A DNA stretch of 48,600 nucleotides from Candidatus Uhrbacteria bacterium (GTDB lineage Bacteria; Patescibacteriota; Patescibacteriia; UBA9934): assembly GCA_003518105.1 (NCBI GenBank), contig DOZH01000012.1, positions 1-48,600 of the forward strand. The letters run 5' to 3'. The notes under the pieces are model-generated. The model was not told where the DNA came from, did not search any database, and was given only the letters and a program-made list of their open reading frames with translations. The position numbers and the translations under genes were made by a program. Of this stretch, positions 8,492 to 16,412 are shown one piece after another; position 1 is the stretch's first letter, and the number at the start of each line of letters is the position of its first letter.

Positions 8492-8520
8492 TTGACCAAA
8501 AGGCTTTTTTATGCTATATT
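8492..8520 (+). promoter_or_regulatory. Strong promoter of the atypical gene at 8595
   Basis: TTGACC, 17-bp spacer with AAAAGGCTTTT, TATATT preceded by TGC. It starts 4 nt past the rpsA terminator T-tract. A short GGCC hairpin (CGGCCGCTACGGCC) lies just before the Shine-Dalgarno sequence. Confidence 0.75.
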
Positions 8521-8594
8521 GGATAGTCCGCTAAAACCCTGTTTTACAGGCTCAAACGACAATTTTACCGGCCGCTACGGCCTAAGGAGTCTTC

Positions 8595-8957
8595 GTGATT
8601 TACATCGAACCCCTCGTCGAGCTCGGTTTGTCGATCAGCCTAATCTGGCTACTGAATAAGTGGCGCTTGGCCATCTGGGACCACTTCCTGCTGGCCCGCA
8701 AGGCCGCCCTGCTCAGGCGCTCCCAGTTGCGGGCCATGACTTCGCCGAAGTCGCATAAGGCAGATGAGATGTCGCCCGAGATGGACGAACTCCAGGCGGG
8801 CATGATCGAAATCATCGCCTCGGCGAATGGCCAGATGGGGACGGTGGAGAACTACCTAACCGCCACCAACCCGCAGCCCACCGCGGCAGACGAGAAGGTT
8901 CGCCTGCGCTGGGAATTCGTCGCCTGGAGTTTCGGCGTGAACGTCTGGAGCGACTAG
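8595..8957 (+). CDS. Hypothetical protein, atypical codon usage
   Basis: No family was recognised. The 120-residue product begins with a short hydrophobic segment (about residues 5-20), then a basic stretch with HFLLARKAALLRRSQLR, and an acidic helical C-terminal half. It starts with GTG, chosen because AAGGAG lies 8 nt before it. Unlike its neighbours it prefers C-ending codons (ATC, CTC, GAC, TTC), and it is a stand-alone unit with its own near-consensus promoter and a large hairpin terminator. This suggests a different origin from rpsA and the SDR gene beside it. Confidence 0.65.
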   Translation: MIYIEPLVELGLSISLIWLLNKWRLAIWDHFLLARKAALLRRSQLRAMTSPKSHKADEMSPEMDELQAGMIEIIASANGQMGTVENYLTATNPQPTAADEKVRLRWEFVAWSFGVNVWSD

Positions 8958-8964
8958 CTCCGTT

Positions 8965-9017
8965 AATGCAGTATGTACTGAGTTGAGCCCGTCTGGGCTC
9001 CTCGTACATACTGCATT
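8965..9017 (+). terminator. Long two-part hairpin after the 8595 gene
   Basis: A perfect 14-bp outer stem (AATGCAGTATGTAC with GTACATACTGCATT) encloses a 6-bp inner stem GAGCCC-GTCT-GGGCTC. It probably ends the transcript, though only a short T-run (TTTGTCGTT) follows. Confidence 0.7.
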
Positions 9018-9062
9018 TGTCGTTATTGATTATAAAGTTCAGAATGCTACAACGTCGGCATT

Positions 9063-9719
9063 ATGAAAACTATCGTTATTACTGGAGCGAGCAGAGGAAT
9101 TGGGCGGGCGTTAGCGGAAAGGTTTTTAGCGGAGGGAGAGAGGGTGATTGGGACTTCGCAAAGTGGGACGGCGGATTATGAGCACCCGAACCTGATTATG
9201 GTTCAGCTGGAGTTAGCGAGTGTAGAGAGTCGGGAGAGTTGTACGGCGAGGATTGGTGAATTGACCGAGTCGATTGATATTCTCATTAATAATGCGGGTA
9301 TTTGGCAGCCGGCTGACGATAAGGCGATTATTGATGTGGCAGTTTTGCAGGAGACACTTGAGGTCAATATGATTGGTCCGATTGATTTTACAGAACGGGT
9401 GTTGTTGATGGTTAAAAAAGGTGGTCAGATTATCAACCTGTCTTCACGCCGCGGTTCGATGGCTTACACTACTGCTGATTTGTATCCATGTTATTGCATC
9501 TCCAAGGCTGGGATCAATATGTTTACTCGTCTGTTGGCAGCTAGGTTGAAGAATAAGATTACAGTTTCGGCGGTGCATCCAGGCGTCGTTAAGACTGAGA
9601 TGAGCGACTGGAAAGGTGAATTAACCGCGGCCGAAGCGGCTGATGATATTTATAAGCTAGCGATGAAGTATAAGGAGACTGGAATGTTTTGGTATAAGGG
9701 TGAGATTTTTCCTTGGTAA
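9063..9719 (+). CDS. Short-chain dehydrogenase/reductase
   Basis: SDR enzymes oxidise or reduce small molecules with NAD(P)H. The 218-residue product shows the cofactor-binding TGASRGIG near residue 7, NNAG near 76, the catalytic serine region NLSSRRGS near 121, and YCISK (Tyr-x3-Lys) near 140. The substrate cannot be told from the sequence. The start follows a TACAAC box by 9 nt with no Shine-Dalgarno, fitting the leaderless pattern. It ends only 2 bp from the converging toxin gene. Confidence 0.88.
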   Translation: MKTIVITGASRGIGRALAERFLAEGERVIGTSQSGTADYEHPNLIMVQLELASVESRESCTARIGELTESIDILINNAGIWQPADDKAIIDVAVLQETLEVNMIGPIDFTERVLLMVKKGGQIINLSSRRGSMAYTTADLYPCYCISKAGINMFTRLLAARLKNKITVSAVHPGVVKTEMSDWKGELTAAEAADDIYKLAMKYKETGMFWYKGEIFPW

Positions 9720-9721
9720 AT

Positions 9722-9988
9722 TTAAGTATCGTAAACATCATGTGGACCAACGGTGAGAAGATGAGCTTCTCGAGGTTTAGTGGTGGTGTAGCAGAAAACT
9801 ATGCGGATGCTTGGAGTAACCGAGAAGCCGTAGCGATCCTTGAGGCGACCGTGGAGCTTATGAACACCGAGAGTTTGGTGATTTTTTAGATCGGCGAATA
9901 GTAGAACTTTAGCAATGACAGTTGCTTGGACAGTAGGGGTGAGTGCCTTGAGACGACGAAGGAACATTGGCTGATAAACAATGTCCAT
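9722..9988 (-). CDS. RelE/ParE-superfamily toxin
   Basis: The 88-residue protein has the size and features of a RelE/YafQ-type toxin: a basic N-terminal helix (PMFLRRLKAL), then LHGRLKDRYGFSVTPSIRIVFCY, with the strand pattern that carries the RNase site in this fold. Such toxins usually cleave mRNA on the ribosome. Its gene is 4 bp downstream of a ribbon-helix-helix-like antitoxin gene, the usual antitoxin-toxin order. Activity against a specific mRNA codon is unknown. Confidence 0.8.
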   Translation of the reverse strand: MDIVYQPMFLRRLKALTPTVQATVIAKVLLFADLKNHQTLGVHKLHGRLKDRYGFSVTPSIRIVFCYTTTKPREAHLLTVGPHDVYDT

Positions 9989-9992
9989 AACG

Positions 9993-10214
9993 CTATTTAA
10001 TTTTAGCTAGAATTGTCCGTAAGTCCCCCTTGATTCCCTTCCCTTCACACATTTCTTGTTCAGCAATAAGAACATCTTCCACGGCTCGATCCTCCGCATA
10101 ACGAGCCAAGGCCTGACGGACGACTTCAGCTTTAGTTGAGGCATCGCCGCGTTTTACTAGGCTATTAATGAAGTTGACGATGTCGGATGAGACTGGAATA
10201 GAGAGAGTAATCAT
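9993..10214 (-). CDS. Ribbon-helix-helix antitoxin
   Basis: The 73-residue product starts with an RHH-like strand (MITLSIPVSSDIVNFINSL), a helix carrying TKAEVVRQALARYAED (about 27-43) and an acidic C-terminal tail that would bind the toxin. Antitoxins of this type neutralise the toxin and repress their own operon. A perfect inverted repeat overlaps its start codon and -10 box, which fits autorepression. The -10 box TATGAT lies about 8 nt before the ATG. Confidence 0.8.
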   Translation of the reverse strand: MITLSIPVSSDIVNFINSLVKRGDASTKAEVVRQALARYAEDRAVEDVLIAEQEMCEGKGIKGDLRTILAKIK

Positions 10215-10229
10215 ATGATGATATCATAT
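10213..10229 (-). promoter_or_regulatory. Operator-like inverted repeat of the toxin-antitoxin operon
   Basis: ATATGAT-GAT-ATCATAT is a perfect 7-3-7 inverted repeat. It covers the -10 box and first codon of the antitoxin gene, where binding of the RHH antitoxin would block transcription. Confidence 0.55.
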
Positions 10230-10247
10230 CTTAGTAGTCGCCAGAAA

Positions 10248-10616
10248 TCAACCATTGCCAAACACCGCCTCGAGATTATGGCCGTTCGGGTCAATGATGA
10301 AGCCAGCGAAGTAAGTGGCGTGATACTCAGAGCGGAGACCAGGGACGCCGTTGTCCGTACCGCCAGCCTGGAGAGCGGCGGCATGAAAGGCAGTTACGGC
10401 GGCGGCGGATTCAGCGGTAAAGGCGAGGTGGAGGTTGGTTGATTGAGGGTGTGTCGCGTCGGCCTGGCTGAGCCAGAAGATTGGCCGGTCGACACCAAGG
10501 CCGCAGTAACCGTCAGCGGTAAAGAGACAGGTGAGGCCGAGTGGCGCGAGGGCGGTGGTGTAGAATGTTTTGGACGCAGCCAGATTGGCGACGTTGATGG
10601 TTAGGTGGTTGAGCAT
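10248..10616 (-). CDS. VOC (glyoxalase/bleomycin-resistance fold) protein
   Basis: The 122-residue product has the paired beta-alpha-beta-beta-beta pattern of the vicinal oxygen chelate superfamily: it starts MLNHLTINVANLAASKTFY, contains LHLAFTAESAAAVTAFHAA in the middle and ends FIIDPNGHNLEAVF. Histidine 4 and the C-terminal glutamate (NLEAVF) are at the usual metal-ligand positions. Members range from glyoxalases to dioxygenases and binding proteins, so the substrate is not assignable. The longer reading frame upstream is a shadow of the phosphatase gene, which is why the internal ATG was chosen. Confidence 0.8.
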   Translation of the reverse strand: MLNHLTINVANLAASKTFYTTALAPLGLTCLFTADGYCGLGVDRPIFWLSQADATHPQSTNLHLAFTAESAAAVTAFHAAALQAGGTDNGVPGLRSEYHATYFAGFIIDPNGHNLEAVFGNG

Positions 10617-10638
10617 AGTGAGACAGTTCAAGGGTTGA

Positions 10639-11235
10639 CTAATAAATGTTGGCCGATGTGCCGCGTAAGGAAGAATCGTCGGCAATGGAGATCGGGCGCA
10701 GGTTGTCACCGTCGACGAGAATGCGAAAGCCGTCGCATGGTTGCAGTTGTGGGAGGGTGATGCCAAAGAGGCCGTAAGCAATGAGTTCCAAGGAGGGGCT
10801 GTGGTGGACGACAAGGACTTGGGCATCGGCGGGTAAGGAGTTGAGCCAGAGGCGTAATTGAGCAGTGGCATTGCTGGCGATGTGCTCCGCTTCGACCGAA
10901 TCCTGTTCCATGATAGCAGTCATCATGTCCTCGCCATTTAATTCGGCCTGATAGCAAACACCATGCCAAAGTTGTAGGGCATTGTCAGTGCCGAAGACGT
11001 CGGGATCGGTGAGGAATCTGCCTATTTCAGTCACAGTAAAATCTCCAGCGCCCTCGGCAAAGGCAAGCATGGTGTCAGTTGTTCGCTGCAATGAACTTAC
11101 TAACAAATGCGTAAAGCCTCTGCCGCGCAAGGCTGTGGCTCCAACTAGCCTAGCGAGTTCGAGACCCTCTGCGCTGAGATTAGAGTCCCCTGGACCAGAT
11201 TTTATTGAGTGTCGACGGAGTTCGATGGTTTTCAT
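10639..11235 (-). CDS. Histidine phosphatase (phosphoglycerate mutase-like) family protein
   Basis: Enzymes of this family transfer phosphate through a catalytic histidine. The 198-residue product starts MKTIELRRHSIKSGPG, where the usual RHG motif is RHS, and has the second histidine in VVHHSPSLE (about residue 138). LSAEGLELARLVG near residue 23 is also typical (family form LTxxGxxQA). Substrate unknown. The start was set at MKTIEL because the ORF upstream of it contains the probable promoter (TTGACA... and TAGACT). It is followed by the VOC gene 22 bp downstream. Confidence 0.75.
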   Translation of the reverse strand: MKTIELRRHSIKSGPGDSNLSAEGLELARLVGATALRGRGFTHLLVSSLQRTTDTMLAFAEGAGDFTVTEIGRFLTDPDVFGTDNALQLWHGVCYQAELNGEDMMTAIMEQDSVEAEHIASNATAQLRLWLNSLPADAQVLVVHHSPSLELIAYGLFGITLPQLQPCDGFRILVDGDNLRPISIADDSSLRGTSANIY

Positions 11236-11270
11236 ATTGAACAGTCTATCATCAACGCTTATTGTCAACC

Positions 11271-11283
11271 AACACTTAGTGTT
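11271..11283. repeat. Interspersed palindrome R3, copy 1
   Basis: Perfect odd palindrome AACACTTAGTGTT preceded by GTCAACC. Related copies lie at 12055, 13796 and 43828. This copy is intergenic, between divergent genes. Confidence 0.6.
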
Positions 11284-11381
11284 AAGAACTGCCTTCAACC
11301 TACAAATGATACTCAATTGACGACTGACGTCGGTTACAACATACTTTAGACAGCGAGATTTGTTCAAATTATTGTAAAATT

Positions 11382-12053
11382 ATGATAAGTGAAGTAGCTC
11401 ATGGTCGTAGGAGGATTGGTTTATTTGCTGCTGGGATTTGTGGTGTGGCTGTGCTGATAATTATCTTAATTGCGGTAATAACTAAGGATAACGAGCCGGT
11501 GACTATAATCACAACGCAGCCAGTTATCAGTAATGGTGCAGAGGAACGAAACTTAAATAATTTTAAAAATCTCATCAATAATAATTTTCCATATTCTGCA
11601 ACAACTGATAATTTCAAAATGGTCTTCCCTGCTCAGCCGACAAAATCTAGCGACAGTACCTACAGTGAAGCACTCGGAGGCAATATCAAGATGGCCACGT
11701 ATTATTCGCAATACGAAGATGTGTCATATGCTGTTATAGTTTATGACTATGATTCACCTAAAATAAGTGAGTCCAACCCTGATTTTGATGTCCAAGTTGC
11801 CTTAGAAGGCGCAATAAATGGTATGGTCAATTCTTGTAGGTCCGGAGAAGTCCTAGCGCAAATAGCGACGAAAGTTGATGGTAAGGATGCGCTGGATTTT
11901 ACAGTTGGCTGTGATGGTGAATATTTCCAGGGCTTTGTCGTTTTTAATGATGTTAAGCTTTACCTGGCCATGGTTGACTATACAAATGAGAATCGACCAG
12001 ATATAGCTAAAATTGATGATTACCTTGGATCATTTAGTTTTATTACAAGATAG
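11382..12053 (+). CDS. Hypothetical membrane-anchored extracytoplasmic protein
   Basis: No family was recognised. The 223-residue protein has a short basic N-terminus (HGRRR), a single hydrophobic helix at about residues 13-34, and a soluble domain presumably outside the cell with strand-rich segments (FKMVFPAQPT, YSQYEDVSYAVIVYDYD, GFVVFNDVKLYLAMVDY). The pattern resembles small cell-surface domains often found in Patescibacteria. No Shine-Dalgarno sequence precedes the ATG. The 3' end abuts a copy of repeat R3. Confidence 0.6.
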   Translation: MISEVAHGRRRIGLFAAGICGVAVLIIILIAVITKDNEPVTIITTQPVISNGAEERNLNNFKNLINNNFPYSATTDNFKMVFPAQPTKSSDSTYSEALGGNIKMATYYSQYEDVSYAVIVYDYDSPKISESNPDFDVQVALEGAINGMVNSCRSGEVLAQIATKVDGKDALDFTVGCDGEYFQGFVVFNDVKLYLAMVDYTNENRPDIAKIDDYLGSFSFITR

Positions 12054-12054
12054 A

Positions 12055-12071
12055 TCAACTCTTAGTGTTGA
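12055..12071. repeat. Interspersed palindrome R3, copy 2
   Basis: TCAACTCTTAGTGTTGA, an imperfect copy of the palindrome. On the minus strand it supplies the last codons and the TAA stop of the kinase gene (CAACACTAA). Confidence 0.55.
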
Positions 12072-12682
12072 GCTTGAAGTAATCGAATTATCTCGTTGTT
12101 CTCTGCCTCGAAAGCGCCACGTCTGATGATGTAAGGAATGCGATATTTATCACATTCTGCTGTTAGCCACTGACTGTATCTGATGACAAAGGCGGCGACT
12201 GATTGGAAGGTTTCGTCGGAGGCACCAGCGAGCCAGTCATGGTGGCTGGTGTTTTGGCGCATTGCTTGGAGTTGAATGGGCTCGTCGTCACTTAAGATAA
12301 ATACAACTCTAATTTGATCTTTAGTCGCAGGGTCGTCGAGAAGAGTGCGAACGTGCTGAGGTAAAATGTGAACTCCTTCGAGGATTTGATTGTCGTTGAC
12401 GCCGACTTGGTGACGAATGAGAGAATCAATGGCAATCTGCAACGAATTTGCTTCGGTAATTTGCCAGTCGACCTTCTGCTGAATTTCGATTTCAGATAGT
12501 TGATCGACATTCGTGAAGCCTTTGTAAGGGAATTTCTCTGCTCGTTCACTAATTGGCGTCAGGTTGTGGACAACGGTCGATAAGGCGTCGGTGGATAGCC
12601 AAGGAACAGATAACTCACGCATGAGTATACTAGAAACAATGCTTTTGCCAGTTCTGGGCGCGCCGCCGATGAGGTAAATCAT
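12062..12682 (-). CDS. P-loop ATPase, probable small-molecule kinase-like protein
   Basis: The 206-residue protein begins MIYLIGGAPRTGKS, a Walker A motif at residues 7-14, followed by STDAL (about 30). LEGVHILPQHVRTLL (about 119) contains a further acidic nucleotide-kinase-like motif. The layout resembles 2-phosphoglycerate kinase-like and adenylate kinase-like P-loop enzymes, but the substrate is not identifiable. The internal ATG is chosen because a TACACT box lies 9 nt before it. Its stop codon is inside a copy of repeat R3. Confidence 0.65.
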   Translation of the reverse strand: MIYLIGGAPRTGKSIVSSILMRELSVPWLSTDALSTVVHNLTPISERAEKFPYKGFTNVDQLSEIEIQQKVDWQITEANSLQIAIDSLIRHQVGVNDNQILEGVHILPQHVRTLLDDPATKDQIRVVFILSDDEPIQLQAMRQNTSHHDWLAGASDETFQSVAAFVIRYSQWLTAECDKYRIPYIIRRGAFEAENNEIIRLLQAQH

Positions 12683-12741
12683 AGTGATGATAGTGTAGCA
12701 GGTCGACGTGATGGTTTCCATGGTGCTAGAATGCTCTTCAT

Positions 12742-13263
12742 ATGGGAATAGCTGACTATAAAGATAGAAAATACGAGATTGTTAAGCACGATGCTACCTG
12801 GCCAGAGAAATTTGCTGCCGAGGCTGAGGTGGTAAAAGATGTCTTCAGCGATATGGCTTTGGCGATTGAGCATATTGGGAGTACGGCAGTGCCTGGATTG
12901 GCTGGCAAGCCAACGATTGATATTTTGGTGTTGGTTAATAATGTGGTAGTGGCTGATGAGCTGACTGAGAAGATGGTAAAAGTGGGATATGTGGCGCTCG
13001 GAGAATATGTGATGCCTAGTACTCGACTATTCGCTAAAGATAAAGATGGCCACCGAATAGTTAATGTGCATGTTTTCGAGAAAGACCACCCCCACATCAA
13101 AGAAATGCTTGGCCTGCGTGATTATTTGCGTGTTCACCCTGAGGTGGTGGCCGAGTATAGTCAGTTGAAATTTGATTTAGCTGATAGTTATCCTGATGAT
13201 TATGGGAGCTATCGGAAGTATAAAGATGCTTTTGTTGATGATTTGATGCAGAAGCTAAAATAA
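12742..13263 (+). CDS. GrpB family (UPF0157) nucleotidyltransferase-like protein
   Basis: The 173-residue product matches GrpB/UPF0157 proteins: VKHDATWPEKFAAEAEVV near residue 14, the conserved IEHIGSTAVPGLAGKPTIDI at about 41-60 and RDYLRVHPEVVAEYSQLK near 125. The GST and D-I-D residues are those of a nucleotidyltransferase fold, but the family's biochemical role is not well defined. A TAGAAT box lies just before the ATG (leaderless pattern). The next genes form a toxin-antitoxin pair. Confidence 0.85.
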   Translation: MGIADYKDRKYEIVKHDATWPEKFAAEAEVVKDVFSDMALAIEHIGSTAVPGLAGKPTIDILVLVNNVVVADELTEKMVKVGYVALGEYVMPSTRLFAKDKDGHRIVNVHVFEKDHPHIKEMLGLRDYLRVHPEVVAEYSQLKFDLADSYPDDYGSYRKYKDAFVDDLMQKLK

Positions 13264-13281
13264 GCTACACTCTGATTAAAT

Positions 13282-13509
13282 ATGACTTCTACTATTACCC
13301 TCAATAATTTGCGGCAAAATGCTGTTAAAGTCGCGCGGCGAGTTGGCCGTGGGGATAGTTTCATTGTAACAAGGCGAGCTAAACCTTTGTTTAAGCTCAG
13401 CTCGATTAATGAGGAAGAGGAAAAATGGGAGACGGTTATTGATTTTACTAAAATAAGAAAAGGTGGGGTGCCAGCAAAGGAGGTCTTGCAAATGTTGCGA
13501 TCGGCTTAG
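13282..13509 (+). CDS. Phd/YefM-type antitoxin
   Basis: The 75-residue protein begins TSTITLNNLRQNAVKVARRVGRGDSFIVTRRAKPLFKL (features at about 3-40), the typical Phd/YefM DNA-binding N-domain with a strand-helix pair and a VTRRGKP-like segment. The C-terminal part is charged and would wrap the toxin. A TACACT box lies about 11 nt upstream of the ATG. It is 3 bp upstream of the RelE-like toxin gene. Confidence 0.78.
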   Translation: MTSTITLNNLRQNAVKVARRVGRGDSFIVTRRAKPLFKLSSINEEEEKWETVIDFTKIRKGGVPAKEVLQMLRSA

Positions 13510-13512
13510 GCT

Positions 13513-13761
13513 ATGGTCAATCCGATGCAGAAACTGCTGAGAAAGTCGTCTAGTAAGGATAAACAGATGTTGGATGAGGCACTTGAGAGAATAGAGAAGA
13601 ACGATTTGTTGGGACTGGATGTTATAAAACTGACTGGTACAAAGAATCTTTTTAGAGTGAGGAGGGGTAATTTTAGGATTAAATTTACCAGAGACGAGAA
13701 CGGAGTGAACAAAGTATTGAGCATCGATCGGCGATCTGAGAGTACATACAGGGATATTTAA
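13513..13761 (+). CDS. RelE-superfamily toxin
   Basis: The 82-residue product has basic N-terminal helices, then the core of the RelE fold: NLFRVRRGNFRIKFTRDENG followed by VLSIDRRSESTYRD. This corresponds to the family pattern of YRlRvGdyRvif...v..R..YR, with the basic residues expected for mRNA cleavage. It directly follows a Phd/YefM-type antitoxin gene. The pairing of a Phd-like antitoxin with a RelE-like toxin is common (YefM-YoeB style). Confidence 0.78.
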   Translation: MVNPMQKLLRKSSSKDKQMLDEALERIEKNDLLGLDVIKLTGTKNLFRVRRGNFRIKFTRDENGVNKVLSIDRRSESTYRDI

Positions 13762-13795
13762 ACGGAGCTAATTATCCGTAACCCTTAGTGTCGAC

Positions 13796-13810
13796 CAACA
13801 CTGGGTGTTG
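13796..13810. repeat. Interspersed palindrome R3, copy 3
   Basis: CAACACTGGGTGTTG, preceded by AGTGTCGAC and followed by ATGATGAAG. The same right flank (TGTTGATKATGAAG) occurs at copy 4 near 43841. Confidence 0.6.
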
Positions 13811-13830
13811 ATGATGAAGAAAAGGAAACA

Positions 13831-13873
13831 CCGCCCCGCGAAGGACCTCACGGGGAGGCGTTTCGCAGGGCGG
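13831..13873 (-). terminator. Terminator of the frameshifted gene
   Basis: A hairpin with arms CCGCCCTGCGAA and TTCGCGGGGCGG on the minus strand, followed by TGTTTCCTTTTC. It starts 1 nt past the stop codon of the reading frame reached after the frameshift, which supports the view that the two pieces are one gene. Confidence 0.75.
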
Positions 13874-14330
13874 CTAGGAACGAGGAGGAGATGTGGGAGG
13901 GGCGTAGGTGTGGGTGGCGTTGCCGTGACAGCGGTCGATGATGGTGGCCGTCCAGTCCTCCCCTACTGGCAGATAGATACGCAAGGTTTTCTGGAGTGCG
14001 TGGAGAAGGGTGTGACGCTCATCGATGTCGTCACTCCCCCCCGCTCATATCGTTGAACAGGAGGTTCTCGATAGTGATGATGGCGGTGGGAGGATTGCCG
14101 CCTCCGGCCTGACGCTCCTCACCGAAGATGGTGACGACCGGGTAGTCTCCTCGGCAGCCATAGCACTGGTTCAGCGCAACTGCGTGACGCATGGCATTGC
14201 GAACGAGGCGACGCCACTCTTCGGTGATAATCCGTTCAGGGGTGAGTCTGCCACCTGGCCGCCCTTGAACTGCATTACGGCTGGTGTTGTCGATGCGGAT
14301 GACGATGGGGTTGAGGTTGGGGTCGGGCAT
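13874..14330 (-). pseudogene. Hypothetical gene split by a poly-G frameshift
   Basis: The first frame (14330 down to 14031) gives 99 residues, MPDPNLNPIVIRIDNTSR to NDMSGGE, and then stops. At 14036-14042 there is a run of seven G on this strand. Dropping one G joins it to a second open frame that continues as SDDIDERHTLLHALQKTL and ends at 13874, just before a terminator. Both parts use the same C-ending codon style and the second has no start codon of its own. AGGAG lies 5 nt before the ATG. The product would be about 150 residues with no recognised family. A sequencing error, decay or phase-variable switching are all possible. Confidence 0.65.
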
Positions 14331-14463
14331 TAGCTCTCCTGGTTGGGCGGTGCCAGCTTAACGAGTTTAGAGTTTTTTGTCTATAACTAGGCAGATAATT
14401 GACTTTGACTTTTGGGGTGTTTTCAGGCAAAATTGACGAGCTGTAAGATGTTTATATTTGCCT

Positions 14464-16314
14464 ATGAAACCGTTATCTAAGAATATTATCGTAGCGTTAT
14501 TGGTGGTGCTGGCACTAGGTGTCATATTTTCCACTTATGACATGGGTGGTAAAAAAGCTCCGGAAACGATTGGGATTAGCGCCTTGGTGACCAAAATTGA
14601 AGCTGGTGAGGTGAAGAGTATTGATGTCGAAGAGAATGCACTGACGATTACAGGGAAAGATGATACGGAGTTTTTAGCGAACAAAGAAAGTGCGCAGTCG
14701 TTGAACGAGATCTTGACTGGTTATGGCGTCACGGCCGAGCAGTTAAAGGCGGTGAGTATTGAGGTGAAGGAGCCGAGTGCGTTGACATCACTACTCCGTA
14801 ATTTGTTGCCGACATTGCTCTTCGTGCTGATTTTCGGCGCGGTGCTGTTTTTCTTCCTGCGTCAGATGCAAGGCGCTAATAGTAAGGCGATGACGTTTGG
14901 TCAGGCGAACGTGAAGGAATCCACCAACAAGAAGAACCGCGTGACATTTGCGGAAGTTGCTGGCGCCACTGAGGCCAAGGAAGAGTTAGGCGAGATTGTG
15001 GAGTTCTTGAAGACGCCAAAAAAGTTCGCGGACTTGGGTGCCAAGATTCCTAAGGGCGTGTTGCTGATGGGCCCGCCAGGAACGGGTAAGACGCTCATGG
15101 CTCGTGCTGTCAGCGGCGAGGCGAACGTGCCATTCTTCCATATTTCGGGAAGTGAGTTCGTCGAGATGTTTGTGGGTGTGGGTGCTAGCCGCGTGCGTGA
15201 TTTGTTTGCCAGAGCCAAGAAGGCCGCACCATGCATTGTGTTTATTGACGAAATTGATGCCGTGGGACGTCAGCGTGGTAGCGGTACGGGTGGTGGTCAC
15301 GACGAACGTGAGCAGACACTCAACCAGATCTTGGTCGAGATGGACGGCTTTGAGCCAAACTTGGGCGTGATTGTGATGGCGGCGACTAACCGTCCAGATG
15401 TACTCGATGCGGCGTTGTTACGACCAGGTCGCTTTGACCGCCGAGTAACGCTCGACCGACCTGATTTGAAAGAACGGGAGGCGATCCTGAAGATTCATGC
15501 GGTGAGTAAGCCATTAGCAGCGGACGTCGACCTTAAACGGATTGCAGAACGGACGCCAGGTATGGCTGGTGCTGACCTCATGAACATCATGAACGAGGCG
15601 GCAATTTTGGCGGCGCGGGCTGACAAGAAAGAAACGTCGCAAAAAGAATTGCTCGACGCCATTGAGAAAGTCATGCTAGGACCAGAACGCAAGAGCCACA
15701 TTTTGGGCGACGAAGAACGTTTGGTGACAGCCTACCACGAGGCTGGCCACGCCGTGGTTGGTCACCTACTCCCCTTCTGTGATGATGTGCACAAAGTGTC
15801 CATTATTGCCCGTGGTCGGGCGGCTGGTTACACCATGAGTATTCCGGACGAGGACCGCAAGATGCATTCACGTAATGAGTTCTATGACGACTTAGCTATG
15901 ACGCTCGGTGGTTACGTGGCCGAGCAAGAAATTTTCGGCGACTTCACGACGGGCGCTAGCAACGACTTGCAGAAGGCGACGGCCATGGCTCGTGAACTTG
16001 TGACCCAGTTCGGCATGAGTGAGTTACTTGGCCCACGAACGTATGGCAGCGACGACGATAGGCCAATGTTTGGTCGGGCCGAGGCTCGAGATTATTCCGA
16101 GAAGATTGCGGAACAGATTGATAGCGAAATGAACCGTGTGTTGGCTGACGCTTTGCAGAAAGCGCGCGAAATTGTGCAGAAACATCGTAGTGAATTAGAC
16201 AAGATTGTAAATGAGTTACTAACGAAGGAAACGATTGAAAAAGAAGCGTTTGAAACTTTACTTGGTCCTTCAATCAAGCGACCAAAGGTGACGGTGCAAC
16301 CAGTGAACGTATAA
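14464..16314 (+). CDS. ftsH: ATP-dependent zinc metalloprotease FtsH
   Basis: FtsH is a membrane-bound AAA+ protease that degrades unneeded or damaged proteins. The 616-residue product has two transmembrane helices (about 7-23 and 111-133) around a small extracytoplasmic domain, Walker A GPPGTGKT at 203-210, Walker B IVFIDEID at 258-265, the second region of homology (AATNRPDVLDAALLRPGR) near 306-323 and the zinc site HEAGH at 425-429. The ATG at 14464 was chosen over the TTG two codons upstream. A TTGACG and a TATATT lie so near that the mRNA would start at or next to the ATG. The C-terminus is shorter than in Escherichia coli. Confidence 0.96.
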   Translation: MKPLSKNIIVALLVVLALGVIFSTYDMGGKKAPETIGISALVTKIEAGEVKSIDVEENALTITGKDDTEFLANKESAQSLNEILTGYGVTAEQLKAVSIEVKEPSALTSLLRNLLPTLLFVLIFGAVLFFFLRQMQGANSKAMTFGQANVKESTNKKNRVTFAEVAGATEAKEELGEIVEFLKTPKKFADLGAKIPKGVLLMGPPGTGKTLMARAVSGEANVPFFHISGSEFVEMFVGVGASRVRDLFARAKKAAPCIVFIDEIDAVGRQRGSGTGGGHDEREQTLNQILVEMDGFEPNLGVIVMAATNRPDVLDAALLRPGRFDRRVTLDRPDLKEREAILKIHAVSKPLAADVDLKRIAERTPGMAGADLMNIMNEAAILAARADKKETSQKELLDAIEKVMLGPERKSHILGDEERLVTAYHEAGHAVVGHLLPFCDDVHKVSIIARGRAAGYTMSIPDEDRKMHSRNEFYDDLAMTLGGYVAEQEIFGDFTTGASNDLQKATAMARELVTQFGMSELLGPRTYGSDDDRPMFGRAEARDYSEKIAEQIDSEMNRVLADALQKAREIVQKHRSELDKIVNELLTKETIEKEAFETLLGPSIKRPKVTVQPVNV

Positions 16315-16322
16315 CAAAAATC

Positions 16323-16354
16323 CTCTCCTGGACGCTTGCTCGTGTCCAGGAGAG
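16323..16354 (+). terminator. ftsH terminator
   Basis: A perfect 11-bp stem, CTCTCCTGGAC / GTCCAGGAGAG, followed by ATTTTTATTT. Confidence 0.93.
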
Positions 16355-16412
16355 ATTTTTATTTCTGGCTCGTAAATATTTTGTGCTATACTGTAAATAA
16401 TCTTGGAGGATT

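Noticed and set aside
1565..13407. 14-bp match AGCTCAGCTCGATT at 1565 and 13394
   Set aside because: A few 14-bp matches are expected by chance in a window this long, and the flanks differ.
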